A DNA stretch of 64,000 nt, from the NCBI RefSeq assembly GCF_047462415.1, contig NZ_JANSJE010000012.1, positions 41,347 to 105,346 on the forward strand, read 5' to 3'. Source of the DNA: Thermostichus sp047462415 (lineage in GTDB: Bacteria > Cyanobacteriota > Cyanobacteriia > Thermostichales > Thermostichaceae). The notes beneath the pieces were generated by a model. The model saw only the letters and a program-made list of their open reading frames with translations. It did no database searches and was not told the DNA's origin. Below, one piece after another: positions 54,232 through 62,138 of this stretch. Every line of letters starts with the position of its first letter. Within the stretch, counting starts at the first letter, position 1. The translations under genes and the position numbers were made by a program.

Positions 54232-54256
54232 AAAAAAAGGGATCCCTGAGGATCCC
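54232..54256 (-). terminator. Rho-independent terminator of sodB formed from GGATCC palindromes
   Basis: GGGATCC (54239-54245), loop CTGA, GGATCCC (54250-54256) form a 7-bp stem; read on the minus strand it is directly followed by seven T residues (A7 at 54232-54238 on the plus strand). It lies about 70 bases beyond the sodB stop codon and five bases after the kinase stop on the other strand, so it probably terminates sodB. Confidence 0.72.
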
Positions 54257-54325
54257 CTGGCAAAGAGCTGGGCAAGGCTAGTCCTCGATGGGATCCCCCG
54301 TCAGAGGATCCCAGAAGAGGGTCAG

Positions 54326-54925
54326 TCAGGCGGCTGCCAGCCGGGCATTGGCGGCATCCCAGTTCACCAGGTGTTCCAGGTAGGCGCTGATGAAGTCGGG
54401 ACGCCGGTTTTGGTAGTCCAGGTAGTAGGCGTGCTCCCACACATCCAGGGTGAGCAAGGGCACTTGGCCGTGCACCAGCGGGTTTTCGGCGTTGGGGGTT
54501 TTGGTGACCTTGAGGGTGCCGTTGTCCAGCACTAGCCAAGCCCAGCCGCTGCCAAACTGGGTGGCCGCCGCCGTTTTGAAGGCTTCCACAAACTTGTCGT
54601 AGCCGCCCAGGTCGGCGTTGATCTTGTCGGCGATGGGCCCCGTCGGCGCGCCGCCCCCACCCGGCTTCATGGATTCCCAGAAGAAGGTGTGGTTCCAGAC
54701 TTGGGCAGCATTGTTGAAGATGCCCACTTTGTCGGGATCCCCAAACGTGGTCTTGATAATTTCTTCCAGGGACTTATTGGCCAGATCGGTGCCCTCGATC
54801 AGCTTGTTCAGGTTGGCCACGTAGGCGGCGTGGTGCTTGCCGTGGTGGTAGGAGAAGGTTTCCGCCGACATATAGGGCTTGAGGGCGTCGGCAGGGTAGG
54901 GCAGAGCTGGGAGTTCAAAAGCCAT
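54326..54925 (-). CDS. sodB: Iron superoxide dismutase
   Basis: A 199-residue Fe/Mn-type SOD that converts superoxide to hydrogen peroxide and oxygen. Ligands His27 (SYHHGKHH), His79 (VWNHTFFW), Asp161 and His165 (LDVWEHAYY) are present. Gln75 in AAQVWNHT and the surrounding residues point to the iron form rather than the manganese one. Cytoplasmic, no signal peptide. ATG start. The gene is monocistronic with a terminator at 54232-54256. In a phototroph it protects against oxygen stress alongside Dps. Confidence 0.95.
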   Translation of the reverse strand: MAFELPALPYPADALKPYMSAETFSYHHGKHHAAYVANLNKLIEGTDLANKSLEEIIKTTFGDPDKVGIFNNAAQVWNHTFFWESMKPGGGGAPTGPIADKINADLGGYDKFVEAFKTAAATQFGSGWAWLVLDNGTLKVTKTPNAENPLVHGQVPLLTLDVWEHAYYLDYQNRRPDFISAYLEHLVNWDAANARLAAA

Positions 54926-55081
54926 AATCGTCTGTCCTCTGTGTCTTGTGCAAGGAATGCAAGAAAGAACGCGGCCAAGGCTAAGGGTAAACCAGACAAA
55001 GGCGTTACCTTTCTTTGCAGTCTTAGTGTAACTCAGAACGATTACGCTTTGGGATCCCCTGGGCCCTTCGATGACCGGGGG

Positions 55082-55441
55082 CTAACGGGATCCCTGCCGC
55101 AGCAACTCGATCAGCAGGGGGGCGACATCCCGCAGCAGCGGGATCAAAACCGCTGTGATGGCGGCGATGGTAACCACATTGCGGGTGAAGTTGAGGGTGT
55201 CGCGGCTGAGCTGGAAAAACCGCTCGTCCCAGCGTTTGACCTCGGCTTCCAGACGTTCTTCTGCCTTAGCGACGCGCTCCTCGGCGTTGGCGATGCGTTC
55301 CTCAGCTCTGGCGATGCGCTCTTCGGTGCCGGCAACGGTCTGCAGCAGCTCTTGGTTTTGCCGGGCCAGTTGGGCGATGGCTTGAGCGTTGGCCTCGACG
55401 GTGCGCTCGATGCGCGCCAGCCGCTCCTCGCTATTGCTCAT
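55082..55441 (-). CDS. Coiled-coil protein with C-terminal membrane helix
   Basis: A 119-residue protein. Residues 1-80 form a heptad coiled coil made of near-identical units (IARAEER, IANAEER, VAKAEER), visible in the DNA as about 21-base tandem repeats around 55255-55335. The last 40 residues contain a membrane helix (VVTIAAITAVLIPLLRDV). Its ATG (preceded by GAAGGAGACC) overlaps the stop of the upstream PBP gene by four bases, suggesting a partner of the penicillin-binding protein. The function is unknown. Confidence 0.75.
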   Translation of the reverse strand: MSNSEERLARIERTVEANAQAIAQLARQNQELLQTVAGTEERIARAEERIANAEERVAKAEERLEAEVKRWDERFFQLSRDTLNFTRNVVTIAAITAVLIPLLRDVAPLLIELLRQGSR

Positions 55442-57402
55442 GGTCTCCTTCTCGGGGGGAGAAATTGATGGGGGCTGGGGAAGTCTTGGGGTGGGATCCC
55501 TTGCAGGGCCTCGGCCATGAAGCGCTTCCAGGTGGGGGCGACAAAAGCGCCCCCTGCCGTGCCGGGCAGCATGGGGGAGTTGTTGTCGTTGCCGATCCAA
55601 ATGGCGGTGGACAGTTGCGGCACATAGCCGATAAACCAGGCGTCGCGAAAGTCGGAGGTGGTGCCGGTTTTGCCTGCTACCGGTCGCCCATCGTCCAGAC
55701 GGGCCGCGGTCCCGGTGCCCTGGGTCACCACCCCCTTGAGGATCTGGTTGAGGGTAGCCACCGCCCAGGGATCCAAAACCTGCTGCGGCTGGGGCTTGGC
55801 CTCGAAGAGAATCTGACCGTTGCGATCCACCACCTGGGCCAAGAAGGTTGGCTCCACCCGGTAGCCGCCATTGGCAAACACCGCATAGCTGGCCGCCATC
55901 TCCAGGGGGCTGATGCTGGCCGAGCCCAGGGCCGTGGCCAGGTTGGGGAACATCTCGGCGCTGATGCCCGTGGCCTGGGCTGCCGCGATGACGTTGCGGA
56001 TCCCAACCTCATCTGCCAGCTTGACGGTGGGCACGTTGCGGGAGAGCTCCAAGGCGCGGGCAAAAGTGAGGGGGCCGTAAAAGGTGTTGTCGTAGTTTTT
56101 CGGGCTGTAGGGGGGCGAGCCGGGATAGGTGACAGGGGTGTCTTCCAGGATACTGCCAGGAGAATACCGCCCGCTGGCCAGGGCCGCGTAGTACACGTAG
56201 GGCTTGAAGGTGGATCCCGTTTGGCGAAAAGCCTGGGTGGCGCGGTTAAATTGGCCCCGCTGGGCGTTGATGCCGCCCACAAGGGCCTTGACATAGCCGG
56301 TACGGGGATCCACTGCCGCCAGGGCCATCTGGTCGGCTCGGCGAGCGGCTGCAATGCGGGGCCCATCTTCGTTGACAATGCGCTCTGCCAAGCGTTGCAG
56401 CCGCAGGTCGATGGTGGCCTGCACCCGCAGCCCCCCCTGGAGAATTGCCTGCTCGCCATAGCGACGCCGCAGCTCGGCTTCGATGACGTCGGTGACCGCC
56501 GGGGCGTTGCTCTGGAAGGAGGTGATGCGGCCCAAGGTCAATTCTTGCTCGCGGGCTGCCTGGGCTTCTTCCGGGGTAATCCACTTCAGCTCCACCAGGC
56601 GATCCAGCACCAGCCGCTGCCGGCGTTTGGCTCCCTCCAGGTTACGGAAGGGGCTGAGGGTCTCTGGAGCCGGCAGGATCCCGGCCAACATCGCCGCTTC
56701 CGCCAAGTTTAGCTCTGCCGCATCTTTGTTGAAGTAGCTGCGGGCCGCCGCCTGGATGCCGTAGAGGTTGTGCCCCCAGTACACCTGGTTGAGGTACATC
56801 TCCAGGATCTCGTCTTTGGTAAAGACCTGCTCCAGCCGCACCGCCAGCACGACCTCGGCTACTTTGCGGCTGAGGGTGCGCTCCGGCCTCAAAAACAGGT
56901 TCTTCACCAGTTGCATCGTCAGGGTGGAGCCGCCTCCCGCTGAGCCCAAGCCCCCCTCAACGCTGCCCAGAAGGGCCCGGCCCAAGCTGACCGGGTTGAT
57001 GCCGGGGTGGGTGTAGAAGTGGCTATCTTCAATGGCCAGCAGCGCCTTTTTCATCTCCGGCGAGACCTCGTCCAGCGAGATCACCTCCCGGTTGGCTTCC
57101 CCATGCAAGCTGGCAATCGGCTCGCCGCGAATATCGACAATGTGGGTGGTGGCCACCGGCACGTAGTCCCGCAGTTGGTGTACATCCGGCAGGTTGCGGA
57201 AGCTGATGGCCAACCCCATCAAGCCGGCGGCCGTCGCCGTAGATCCCAACAGCAGGGATCCCAGCAACAGATTGCCCACCGTGGCGGCAACCTGAGCCCT
57301 CCAGGAGGGGCGGGTGGGTGGGGCCGCGCCGGCGTACTCACCATACCCCAAGCGGGGGGAGAGATGGCCGCGAGCCCCCGAGCGTCTGCGACCGTAGGTC
57401 AC
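55438..57402 (-). CDS. Class A penicillin-binding protein (PBP1A type)
   Basis: A 654-residue bifunctional peptidoglycan synthase. A basic cytoplasmic tail is followed by a membrane helix (about 47-70). The GT51 glycosyltransferase domain has EDSHFYTHPG, GGSTLTMQLVKNLFL, KVAEVVLAVRLEQ and MYLNQVYWG. The transpeptidase domain has the SxxK motif in TGSTFKPYVYY, SRN in LELSRNVPTVK and KTG in VAGKTGTTSDFRDAW. Start is GTG with GGAG upstream. Its stop overlaps the next gene by ATGA. Role: periplasmic cell-wall polymerisation and cross-linking. Confidence 0.93.
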   Translation of the reverse strand: MTYGRRRSGARGHLSPRLGYGEYAGAAPPTRPSWRAQVAATVGNLLLGSLLLGSTATAAGLMGLAISFRNLPDVHQLRDYVPVATTHIVDIRGEPIASLHGEANREVISLDEVSPEMKKALLAIEDSHFYTHPGINPVSLGRALLGSVEGGLGSAGGGSTLTMQLVKNLFLRPERTLSRKVAEVVLAVRLEQVFTKDEILEMYLNQVYWGHNLYGIQAAARSYFNKDAAELNLAEAAMLAGILPAPETLSPFRNLEGAKRRQRLVLDRLVELKWITPEEAQAAREQELTLGRITSFQSNAPAVTDVIEAELRRRYGEQAILQGGLRVQATIDLRLQRLAERIVNEDGPRIAAARRADQMALAAVDPRTGYVKALVGGINAQRGQFNRATQAFRQTGSTFKPYVYYAALASGRYSPGSILEDTPVTYPGSPPYSPKNYDNTFYGPLTFARALELSRNVPTVKLADEVGIRNVIAAAQATGISAEMFPNLATALGSASISPLEMAASYAVFANGGYRVEPTFLAQVVDRNGQILFEAKPQPQQVLDPWAVATLNQILKGVVTQGTGTAARLDDGRPVAGKTGTTSDFRDAWFIGYVPQLSTAIWIGNDNNSPMLPGTAGGAFVAPTWKRFMAEALQGIPPQDFPSPHQFLPPRRRP

Positions 57403-57559
57403 GTCAAAAACTCCGTCACTTCAGCGTTGCGGAGCGACCGCAAGTCTGACCCATTATAGGGCGGTGCTTCTTGGGCCGGCAGGGGATCCTTTCTGGGTGG
57501 GGCGAAGCCGGGTGGGTGGATAGGCTTAAAATGGCTCATGGTGCACCTCGATCCAAGGG

Positions 57560-58813
57560 ATGGAATCAACTCTAGGGACATCGCCAACTGCCCTCTCGTC
57601 GGCCCCAAGGGATCCCTGCATCGCCGAGATCGCCCAGCGGGGGGTGGCCGAGATCTTCCCGGGGGGGGCGGCAGCTCTGGAAGAGCGCTTGGCCACAACG
57701 GATCGCCCTTTGCGGGTCAAGCTGGGCATCGATCCGACGCGGCCAGATCTGCACCTGGGCCACGCGGTGGTCTTGCGCAAGTTGCGGCAGTTTCAGGATG
57801 CCGGCCACGTGGCCATTTTGCTCATTGGGGATTTTACGGCGCTGGTGGGGGATCCCACTGGCCAGTCGGAGGCGCGTCCCCGCCTGACGCCGGCAGAAGT
57901 GGAAGAAAACGCCCGCACCTATCTGGAGCAGGCTGGCAAGATTTTGGACTTTGCGACCCCTGGCCGGCTGGAGGTGCGCCGCAACAGCGAGTGGCTGGCC
58001 CGCCTCACCCTCAGCGAGCTAATCGAGCTGCAGGCCCAGATGACGGTGGGGCAGATGTTGGCCAAAGAAGACTTTGCCCAGCGCTACCAAGCTGGAACAC
58101 CGGTGTACTTGCACGAATTCCTCTACCCCCTCCTGCAGGGCTACGACTCGGTGGCCCTGGCAGCCGACGTGGAGCTGGGGGGAACCGACCAGCGCTTTAA
58201 CCTCCTGGTTGGCCGAGAGCTGCAGCTTTGGAAAGGCCAAACCCCGCAGTTTTGCCTGACGGTGCCGCTTCTGGAGGGCTTGGATGGCTACCAGAAAATG
58301 TCCAAGTCCAAAAACAACTACGTGGGCCTGACCGAGGATCCCCTCACCATGTACTCCAAGCTGGAGAAGGTGCCGGATCACCTGGTGGAGCGGTATTTTG
58401 AGTTGCTCACGGCGGTGCCCCCCTCAGAGCTGCCGGCAGATCCCCGTCAGCGCCAGATTCTCCTAGCCAAAACTCTGGTGGCCCAATTTCACTCCCCTGA
58501 AGCGGCAGAAGAGGCGCAGCGCACCGCCCAAGCCCTGGTGTTGCAAGGCAATCTCGTCGAGACGGGATCCATCCCCACCTTTGCCGTCGAGGGCTTGTCT
58601 TACCCGGCAAAACTCAGCTACATCCTGCGCGAGTCCGGCCTGTGCAAGAGCGCCGCCGAGGCCCGTCGGCAAATCCAAGGAGGCGCCGTGCGGCTGGACG
58701 GACAAAAAGTGGAGGATCCCGACTTGGAGTTTGCCAACGCTTCTGACCTGGTCGGGCGGGTTCTCCAGGTGGGCAAGAAGGCCTTCCGCCGCTTGGTGGT
58801 GGGCCCAGAGTAG
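57560..58813 (+). CDS. tyrS: Tyrosyl-tRNA synthetase
   Basis: A 417-residue class Ic synthetase charging tRNA-Tyr. HIGH-type motif HLGH (65-68) with KLGIDPTRPDLHLGHAV, the family pattern YPLLQGYDSVALAADVELGGTDQRFN, KMSKSKNN (about 252-259) and a C-terminal S4 RNA-binding domain (LCKSAAEARRQIQGGAVRLDGQKV). The length and sequence fit the TyrS 'short-branch' bacterial type. ATG 57560 has AAGGG just upstream. It is divergent from the PBP gene; a degenerate CCCCTCTCCC repeat follows its stop. Confidence 0.95.
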   Translation: MESTLGTSPTALSSAPRDPCIAEIAQRGVAEIFPGGAAALEERLATTDRPLRVKLGIDPTRPDLHLGHAVVLRKLRQFQDAGHVAILLIGDFTALVGDPTGQSEARPRLTPAEVEENARTYLEQAGKILDFATPGRLEVRRNSEWLARLTLSELIELQAQMTVGQMLAKEDFAQRYQAGTPVYLHEFLYPLLQGYDSVALAADVELGGTDQRFNLLVGRELQLWKGQTPQFCLTVPLLEGLDGYQKMSKSKNNYVGLTEDPLTMYSKLEKVPDHLVERYFELLTAVPPSELPADPRQRQILLAKTLVAQFHSPEAAEEAQRTAQALVLQGNLVETGSIPTFAVEGLSYPAKLSYILRESGLCKSAAEARRQIQGGAVRLDGQKVEDPDLEFANASDLVGRVLQVGKKAFRRLVVGPE

Positions 58814-58816
58814 TCA

Positions 58817-58855
58817 GCCCCCAACCCCTCTCCCTTGATGAGACCGGGAAGGGGG
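58817..58855. repeat. Degenerate inverted copy of the CCCCTCTCCC element
   Basis: CCCCCAACCCCTCTCCC followed by TTGATGAGACCGGGAAGGGG lies directly after tyrS. On the minus strand it reads GGGAGAGGGGTTGGGGG, matching the tail of the elements at 23248 and 30231, but the partner arm is diverged (CCCCTTCCC). It lies between convergent tyrS and the downstream unknown gene. Confidence 0.5.
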
Positions 58856-58864
58856 GATCAACCA

Positions 58865-59581
58865 TTAACGGGTGGGGGTGGGCTTGAAACCGAGCCCGGC
58901 TTTTTTCTGCTTGGTCTTGGCTGGGGGATTGAACAGCGGTGAAGCCAACAAGGTTTGCGGGAAAACGGGCTCCGCCTTGGGCCGGATCGATCTCGCCTCC
59001 GCCACAGCTTCAGCGAGCTTCTGCCGCACCAGCTCTTGGGTCTCCAAGATATTGGGATCCGCCGCCCATTCCGGGGCTTCCCTGACCGGATCGTCTTCGG
59101 AAGTAAATTCCAAGTCGTAAACCGCGTTGCGGTAATCGGGGCTGAAGCACTCCCAGGCGCGCAAACTGTAGAAGTAGGGGAATAGCCGCACCATGCGCTC
59201 GATATCTAGGTGTGCTGCAAAGCAACAAAAAGCCTCTTCTTCAGAGACCGGAAATGGCGCGTAGTGCTCGGAAACAAACCACTGCAAAAACTTGCGCGCC
59301 TCCGGAACAACCTGCTCTGGGGCCATGGATCCCAGCGCCGCCGCGTTGAAGCAGTTGACCAAAAGGTGCTCCAGCAGCACGGCGTTGTACTCGGCAAAGC
59401 AGGTTTGCTCGCGGCTTTCTACCGGCTGCCAGGGCATATTGCCGTTGGCGGCGATAAACAGATGCACCAAGTCATGCGAGGGATTGGTTTGAATGGCGCC
59501 GTGCCCCTCCAGCTTGGCCCCGTCACAGCTAAAGATTTGGTACTGCGGGCTCCAGTAGAACTTCAGTTGCTTGGCCGCCAT
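58865..59581 (-). CDS. Conserved hypothetical protein, unknown family
   Basis: A 238-residue soluble protein I do not recognise. Features: a beta-rich N-terminus ending in DLVHLFIAANGNMPWQP, a helical middle (AEYNAVLLEHLLVNCFNAAAL; ARKFLQWFVSEHYAPFPVSEEEAF), and a charged, lysine- and proline-rich C-terminal tail (about 195-238, ending KTKQKKAGLGFKPTPTR). No membrane segment or signal is visible. The HDLVH motif with nearby acidic residues might bind a metal, but this is guesswork. It is divergent from the VWA cluster across a 328-base gap. Confidence 0.65.
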   Translation of the reverse strand: MAAKQLKFYWSPQYQIFSCDGAKLEGHGAIQTNPSHDLVHLFIAANGNMPWQPVESREQTCFAEYNAVLLEHLLVNCFNAAALGSMAPEQVVPEARKFLQWFVSEHYAPFPVSEEEAFCCFAAHLDIERMVRLFPYFYSLRAWECFSPDYRNAVYDLEFTSEDDPVREAPEWAADPNILETQELVRQKLAEAVAEARSIRPKAEPVFPQTLLASPLFNPPAKTKQKKAGLGFKPTPTR

Positions 59582-59909
59582 GTCCGACCGTCCTCCTCAC
59601 CCAGAGGGATCCCTCTAGAGCTTACAACCGCAGGCGGGCTACAGGCACCTCTGCAGGGACAATCGCCGTCGCCCCTGCCCTGCCCCAAATGGAGACAGAG
59701 AAGGTTTCCTAGCCAAGGTTAAAGGAGAGCAATTAGCTTGCAGAAACGTCGTCGATAGAAGCAATCGACCCGAAAACAAGCTTATAGTGTACTTTCTTAT
59801 ACACTTGGGTTCTTTTCTCCGCGATGCTCCTGAGTTCTTCTCATGGTAGGTTTACGCTGCTGTCCTCAAGCTTGTCTGTGTTATCGGCTATATTCTTCAG
59901 GTTTCAACA
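59582..59909. promoter_or_regulatory. Divergent intergenic region with AGTGTA/TACACT dyad
   Basis: A 328-base gap between the unknown minus-strand gene and the VWA lipoprotein gene. It includes AGTGTA-N8-TACACT (59786-59805), a symmetrical site about 105 bases before the VWA start and in a more AT-rich stretch, which could be an operator. No frame or RNA gene is supportable. Confidence 0.35.
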
Positions 59910-61025
59910 ATGCAGCTTAGCAGACCCCAAAACCGAGAAACTGGCTGGGCAATTGTCTTGATCCTGCTGGGGATCTCCATAACCGGCTGTGGCTCTTCCA
60001 GTAGCACAGGGATCGACCCTGCTTCTTTGGGATCCCAAACGCGCTTGACCTTCAACGGGGCTCTGACGCGCAGTTTCAGCACCACCCAGGGGGAGATGGA
60101 GTTCAACATTGCCCTCTTGCAAGCAGGGGATCCGCCTCAGCCGGTCACCCAGCTTTCTCCTGCCCAGGTCAGCTTGCAAGTTAACCGCGTAACCGATCTG
60201 CAAGGGATCCCGCAGTCAGCCACAGTAACTCTAAGCCCCACCCGCATCGAGAACCCTCGAGCTGAGCTGGCCCGTCAGCCTTTGCTCATGGCCATCCTCA
60301 TGGACGGCTCCGGCAGCCTGTTGGTTTTGGATCCCCAGTCCCGTCGCTTCTTAGCTGTTTTTGGGCTTTTGGATCAATTTCGCACCACACCCTTGGATCT
60401 GGGGGCGGTGCTCCGTTTTGATAACCGAGGGGCCGGTTTTGGCGCTACGGCTCTCGGCCAGCCTTTACGCACGGCCCAACTGCTGCAAGACTTCACCAGC
60501 GACAAGCAACTGCTTAGGCGAGGGGTATTGCGGGCAAATCCCGGTGGGAACACCGCCTTGTATGACGCCACGGTGGAAGCCGGGCGTTTCTTAAGTGACT
60601 TTCGCCCCAATGAGACCTTCAACCGCCGCCTGGTGGTGTTTACCGACGGCATCGACAACGAGAGCACCCGCTCCATTGACCAGACCATTCGGGAGCTCAC
60701 AACTCTGGCCCAAGAGCGGGGGCAGAAGCTGACCGTGTATGTAGTTGGGCTGGGCGTTGACTTAAACCTGCTGGAGCTCCAGCGACTGGCGGCGGCCACA
60801 GAAGGCACGTTTGTGCTGGCGCGGTTTGCCGAGGCTCTGGAAGCTCCCTTTGCCAATCTATTCCCTGCTGCTATTGGAGAGCACCGCCTGCAGGTGCGGG
60901 TACAAAGTAATGTTCCCCTACCTGCTGGCTCTTATCTTCTCAGCGGCGAACTGCGGGTCGAAAGAGAGGGAAGCCGTTTTGTGACATCCTTTAGCGACGC
61001 CGTTCTCACGGTGGGATCCCGCTAG
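59910..61025 (+). CDS. VWA-domain lipoprotein
   Basis: A 371-residue exported protein. The signal peptide ends in a lipobox ITGC with lipidated Cys27, followed by a Ser-rich linker. A von Willebrand factor A domain (about 122-325) retains the MIDAS: D132-x-S134-x-S136 (MDGSGS), Thr214 in GGNTALYDA and Asp246 in FTDGIDN. The C-terminal 50 residues form a beta domain. VWA domains bind protein ligands through Mg2+, so this is a likely surface or periplasmic adhesion/assembly factor. It is followed by a secreted proline-rich protein and a DUF4347 protein in the same orientation, probably one operon or regulon. Confidence 0.83.
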   Translation: MQLSRPQNRETGWAIVLILLGISITGCGSSSSTGIDPASLGSQTRLTFNGALTRSFSTTQGEMEFNIALLQAGDPPQPVTQLSPAQVSLQVNRVTDLQGIPQSATVTLSPTRIENPRAELARQPLLMAILMDGSGSLLVLDPQSRRFLAVFGLLDQFRTTPLDLGAVLRFDNRGAGFGATALGQPLRTAQLLQDFTSDKQLLRRGVLRANPGGNTALYDATVEAGRFLSDFRPNETFNRRLVVFTDGIDNESTRSIDQTIRELTTLAQERGQKLTVYVVGLGVDLNLLELQRLAAATEGTFVLARFAEALEAPFANLFPAAIGEHRLQVRVQSNVPLPAGSYLLSGELRVEREGSRFVTSFSDAVLTVGSR

Positions 61026-61076
61026 AGCCCTTCTGCAAACCAACAACATCCGCAATTGAGAGCGAGGCATAGGCAT

Positions 61077-62066
61077 ATGTTTCGACGACTGGGCACATCC
61101 AGCAGATTTTGGCGACCGGCTGCGCTTGTCCTGGCTGCTGTGGTTACAGGCTCCCTCACTGTTTTGCTGAAAAGTTGCGGTAGTGGCGGCTCTGGCAATC
61201 CTGCTGGGGCGGGGTTGCCGACAAGGGATCCCGCTGCCGGCTCCGCGGCTGCCATCCTGGGGCTAGTCGTTGATCCCTTTGGTCAGCTTTGTGGCCCGGG
61301 ATCCACGGCTACTCTTTGTGCAGGCGGGCCAGTCTTTTCGGCAGGCAACTCAGTTCAGCTAGTCGGCTTGAGCTCACGGGGAGAGATTTTGTTTCCCCCC
61401 TTGGCCACTGCCACCCTGGATAGCAACTTGCGCTTTACGATTCCCTTTTCTGGCTCGATCACGCAGCCGCCGGGGAAATTGGTTTCGGTGCAATCGAACC
61501 TCGTTGGGCAGGGACGGCAGGCCAGCCAGCCTACACCGCTGCGGGGATTTGTTTTCAGTGCAGCCGTCGATGTCTCTCCTTGGAGCGAGGCTCTCTATCG
61601 CATCTTGCTGCGGGAACGGGAGCGAGTGCCCTTCTCGAACTTGGCCCCCCCCGAGCTTAGGGATTTGGAGAACATTTTGTTGATCAGTGTGCCCCTTTCC
61701 AGAACTGCCCGTAACCTAGAGGAAATTATTGGCGATATCATTCAGCAAGCGGATCGGCTGAGTTTTAATGGACTGCGTTTTGTAGAGGATCTGATTCGAG
61801 TTTGCTATGCCCCGGAAGGCAATCAATCCGATCAACCCTGTCGGCTGCGGATCCCGGTGCCTACTCCGCCTCCAGTGCCCATTGAACCGCCGGCAACTCG
61901 GCCACCAGCTTCTCCTCTTGCTCCCGGAACTCCTTTGCCGGCAGCAACACCTTCTCCTGAGGCTCCTACCCTACCCATCGTCATCACCAATAGAGCTTCA
62001 GTCCGTCTATCATCTGGAACCTTAGTATTCAGTAACCCAGTTACAGTGAGAGTGGACAATTTGTAG
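61077..62066 (+). CDS. Exported protein with proline-rich tail, unknown family
   Basis: A 329-residue protein. The N-terminus is basic, then hydrophobic (AALVLAAVVTGSLTVLL) and ends LKSCGSGGSG, resembling a lipoprotein signal although Lys in the lipobox is atypical. A Gly/Pro/Ala linker leads into a beta-rich domain with two cysteine pairs (LCGPGSTATLCAG) and a helical segment (LRDLENILLISVPLSRTARNLEEIIGDIIQQ). The tail (about 262-300) is rich in Pro, Thr and Ala before a final beta segment. An upstream TTG (61056) is also in frame; ATG 61077 with GAGCGAGG ahead is preferred. Function unknown; probably works with its neighbours at the cell surface. Confidence 0.68.
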   Translation: MFRRLGTSSRFWRPAALVLAAVVTGSLTVLLKSCGSGGSGNPAGAGLPTRDPAAGSAAAILGLVVDPFGQLCGPGSTATLCAGGPVFSAGNSVQLVGLSSRGEILFPPLATATLDSNLRFTIPFSGSITQPPGKLVSVQSNLVGQGRQASQPTPLRGFVFSAAVDVSPWSEALYRILLRERERVPFSNLAPPELRDLENILLISVPLSRTARNLEEIIGDIIQQADRLSFNGLRFVEDLIRVCYAPEGNQSDQPCRLRIPVPTPPPVPIEPPATRPPASPLAPGTPLPAATPSPEAPTLPIVITNRASVRLSSGTLVFSNPVTVRVDNL

Positions 62067-62138
62067 CTGCTTCGCTTGGAATTGAGTCCTGTTTCTTTCT
62101 TTTTTGAAGACATTCCCTGAAAAAGCGAGGAGTGTTAG

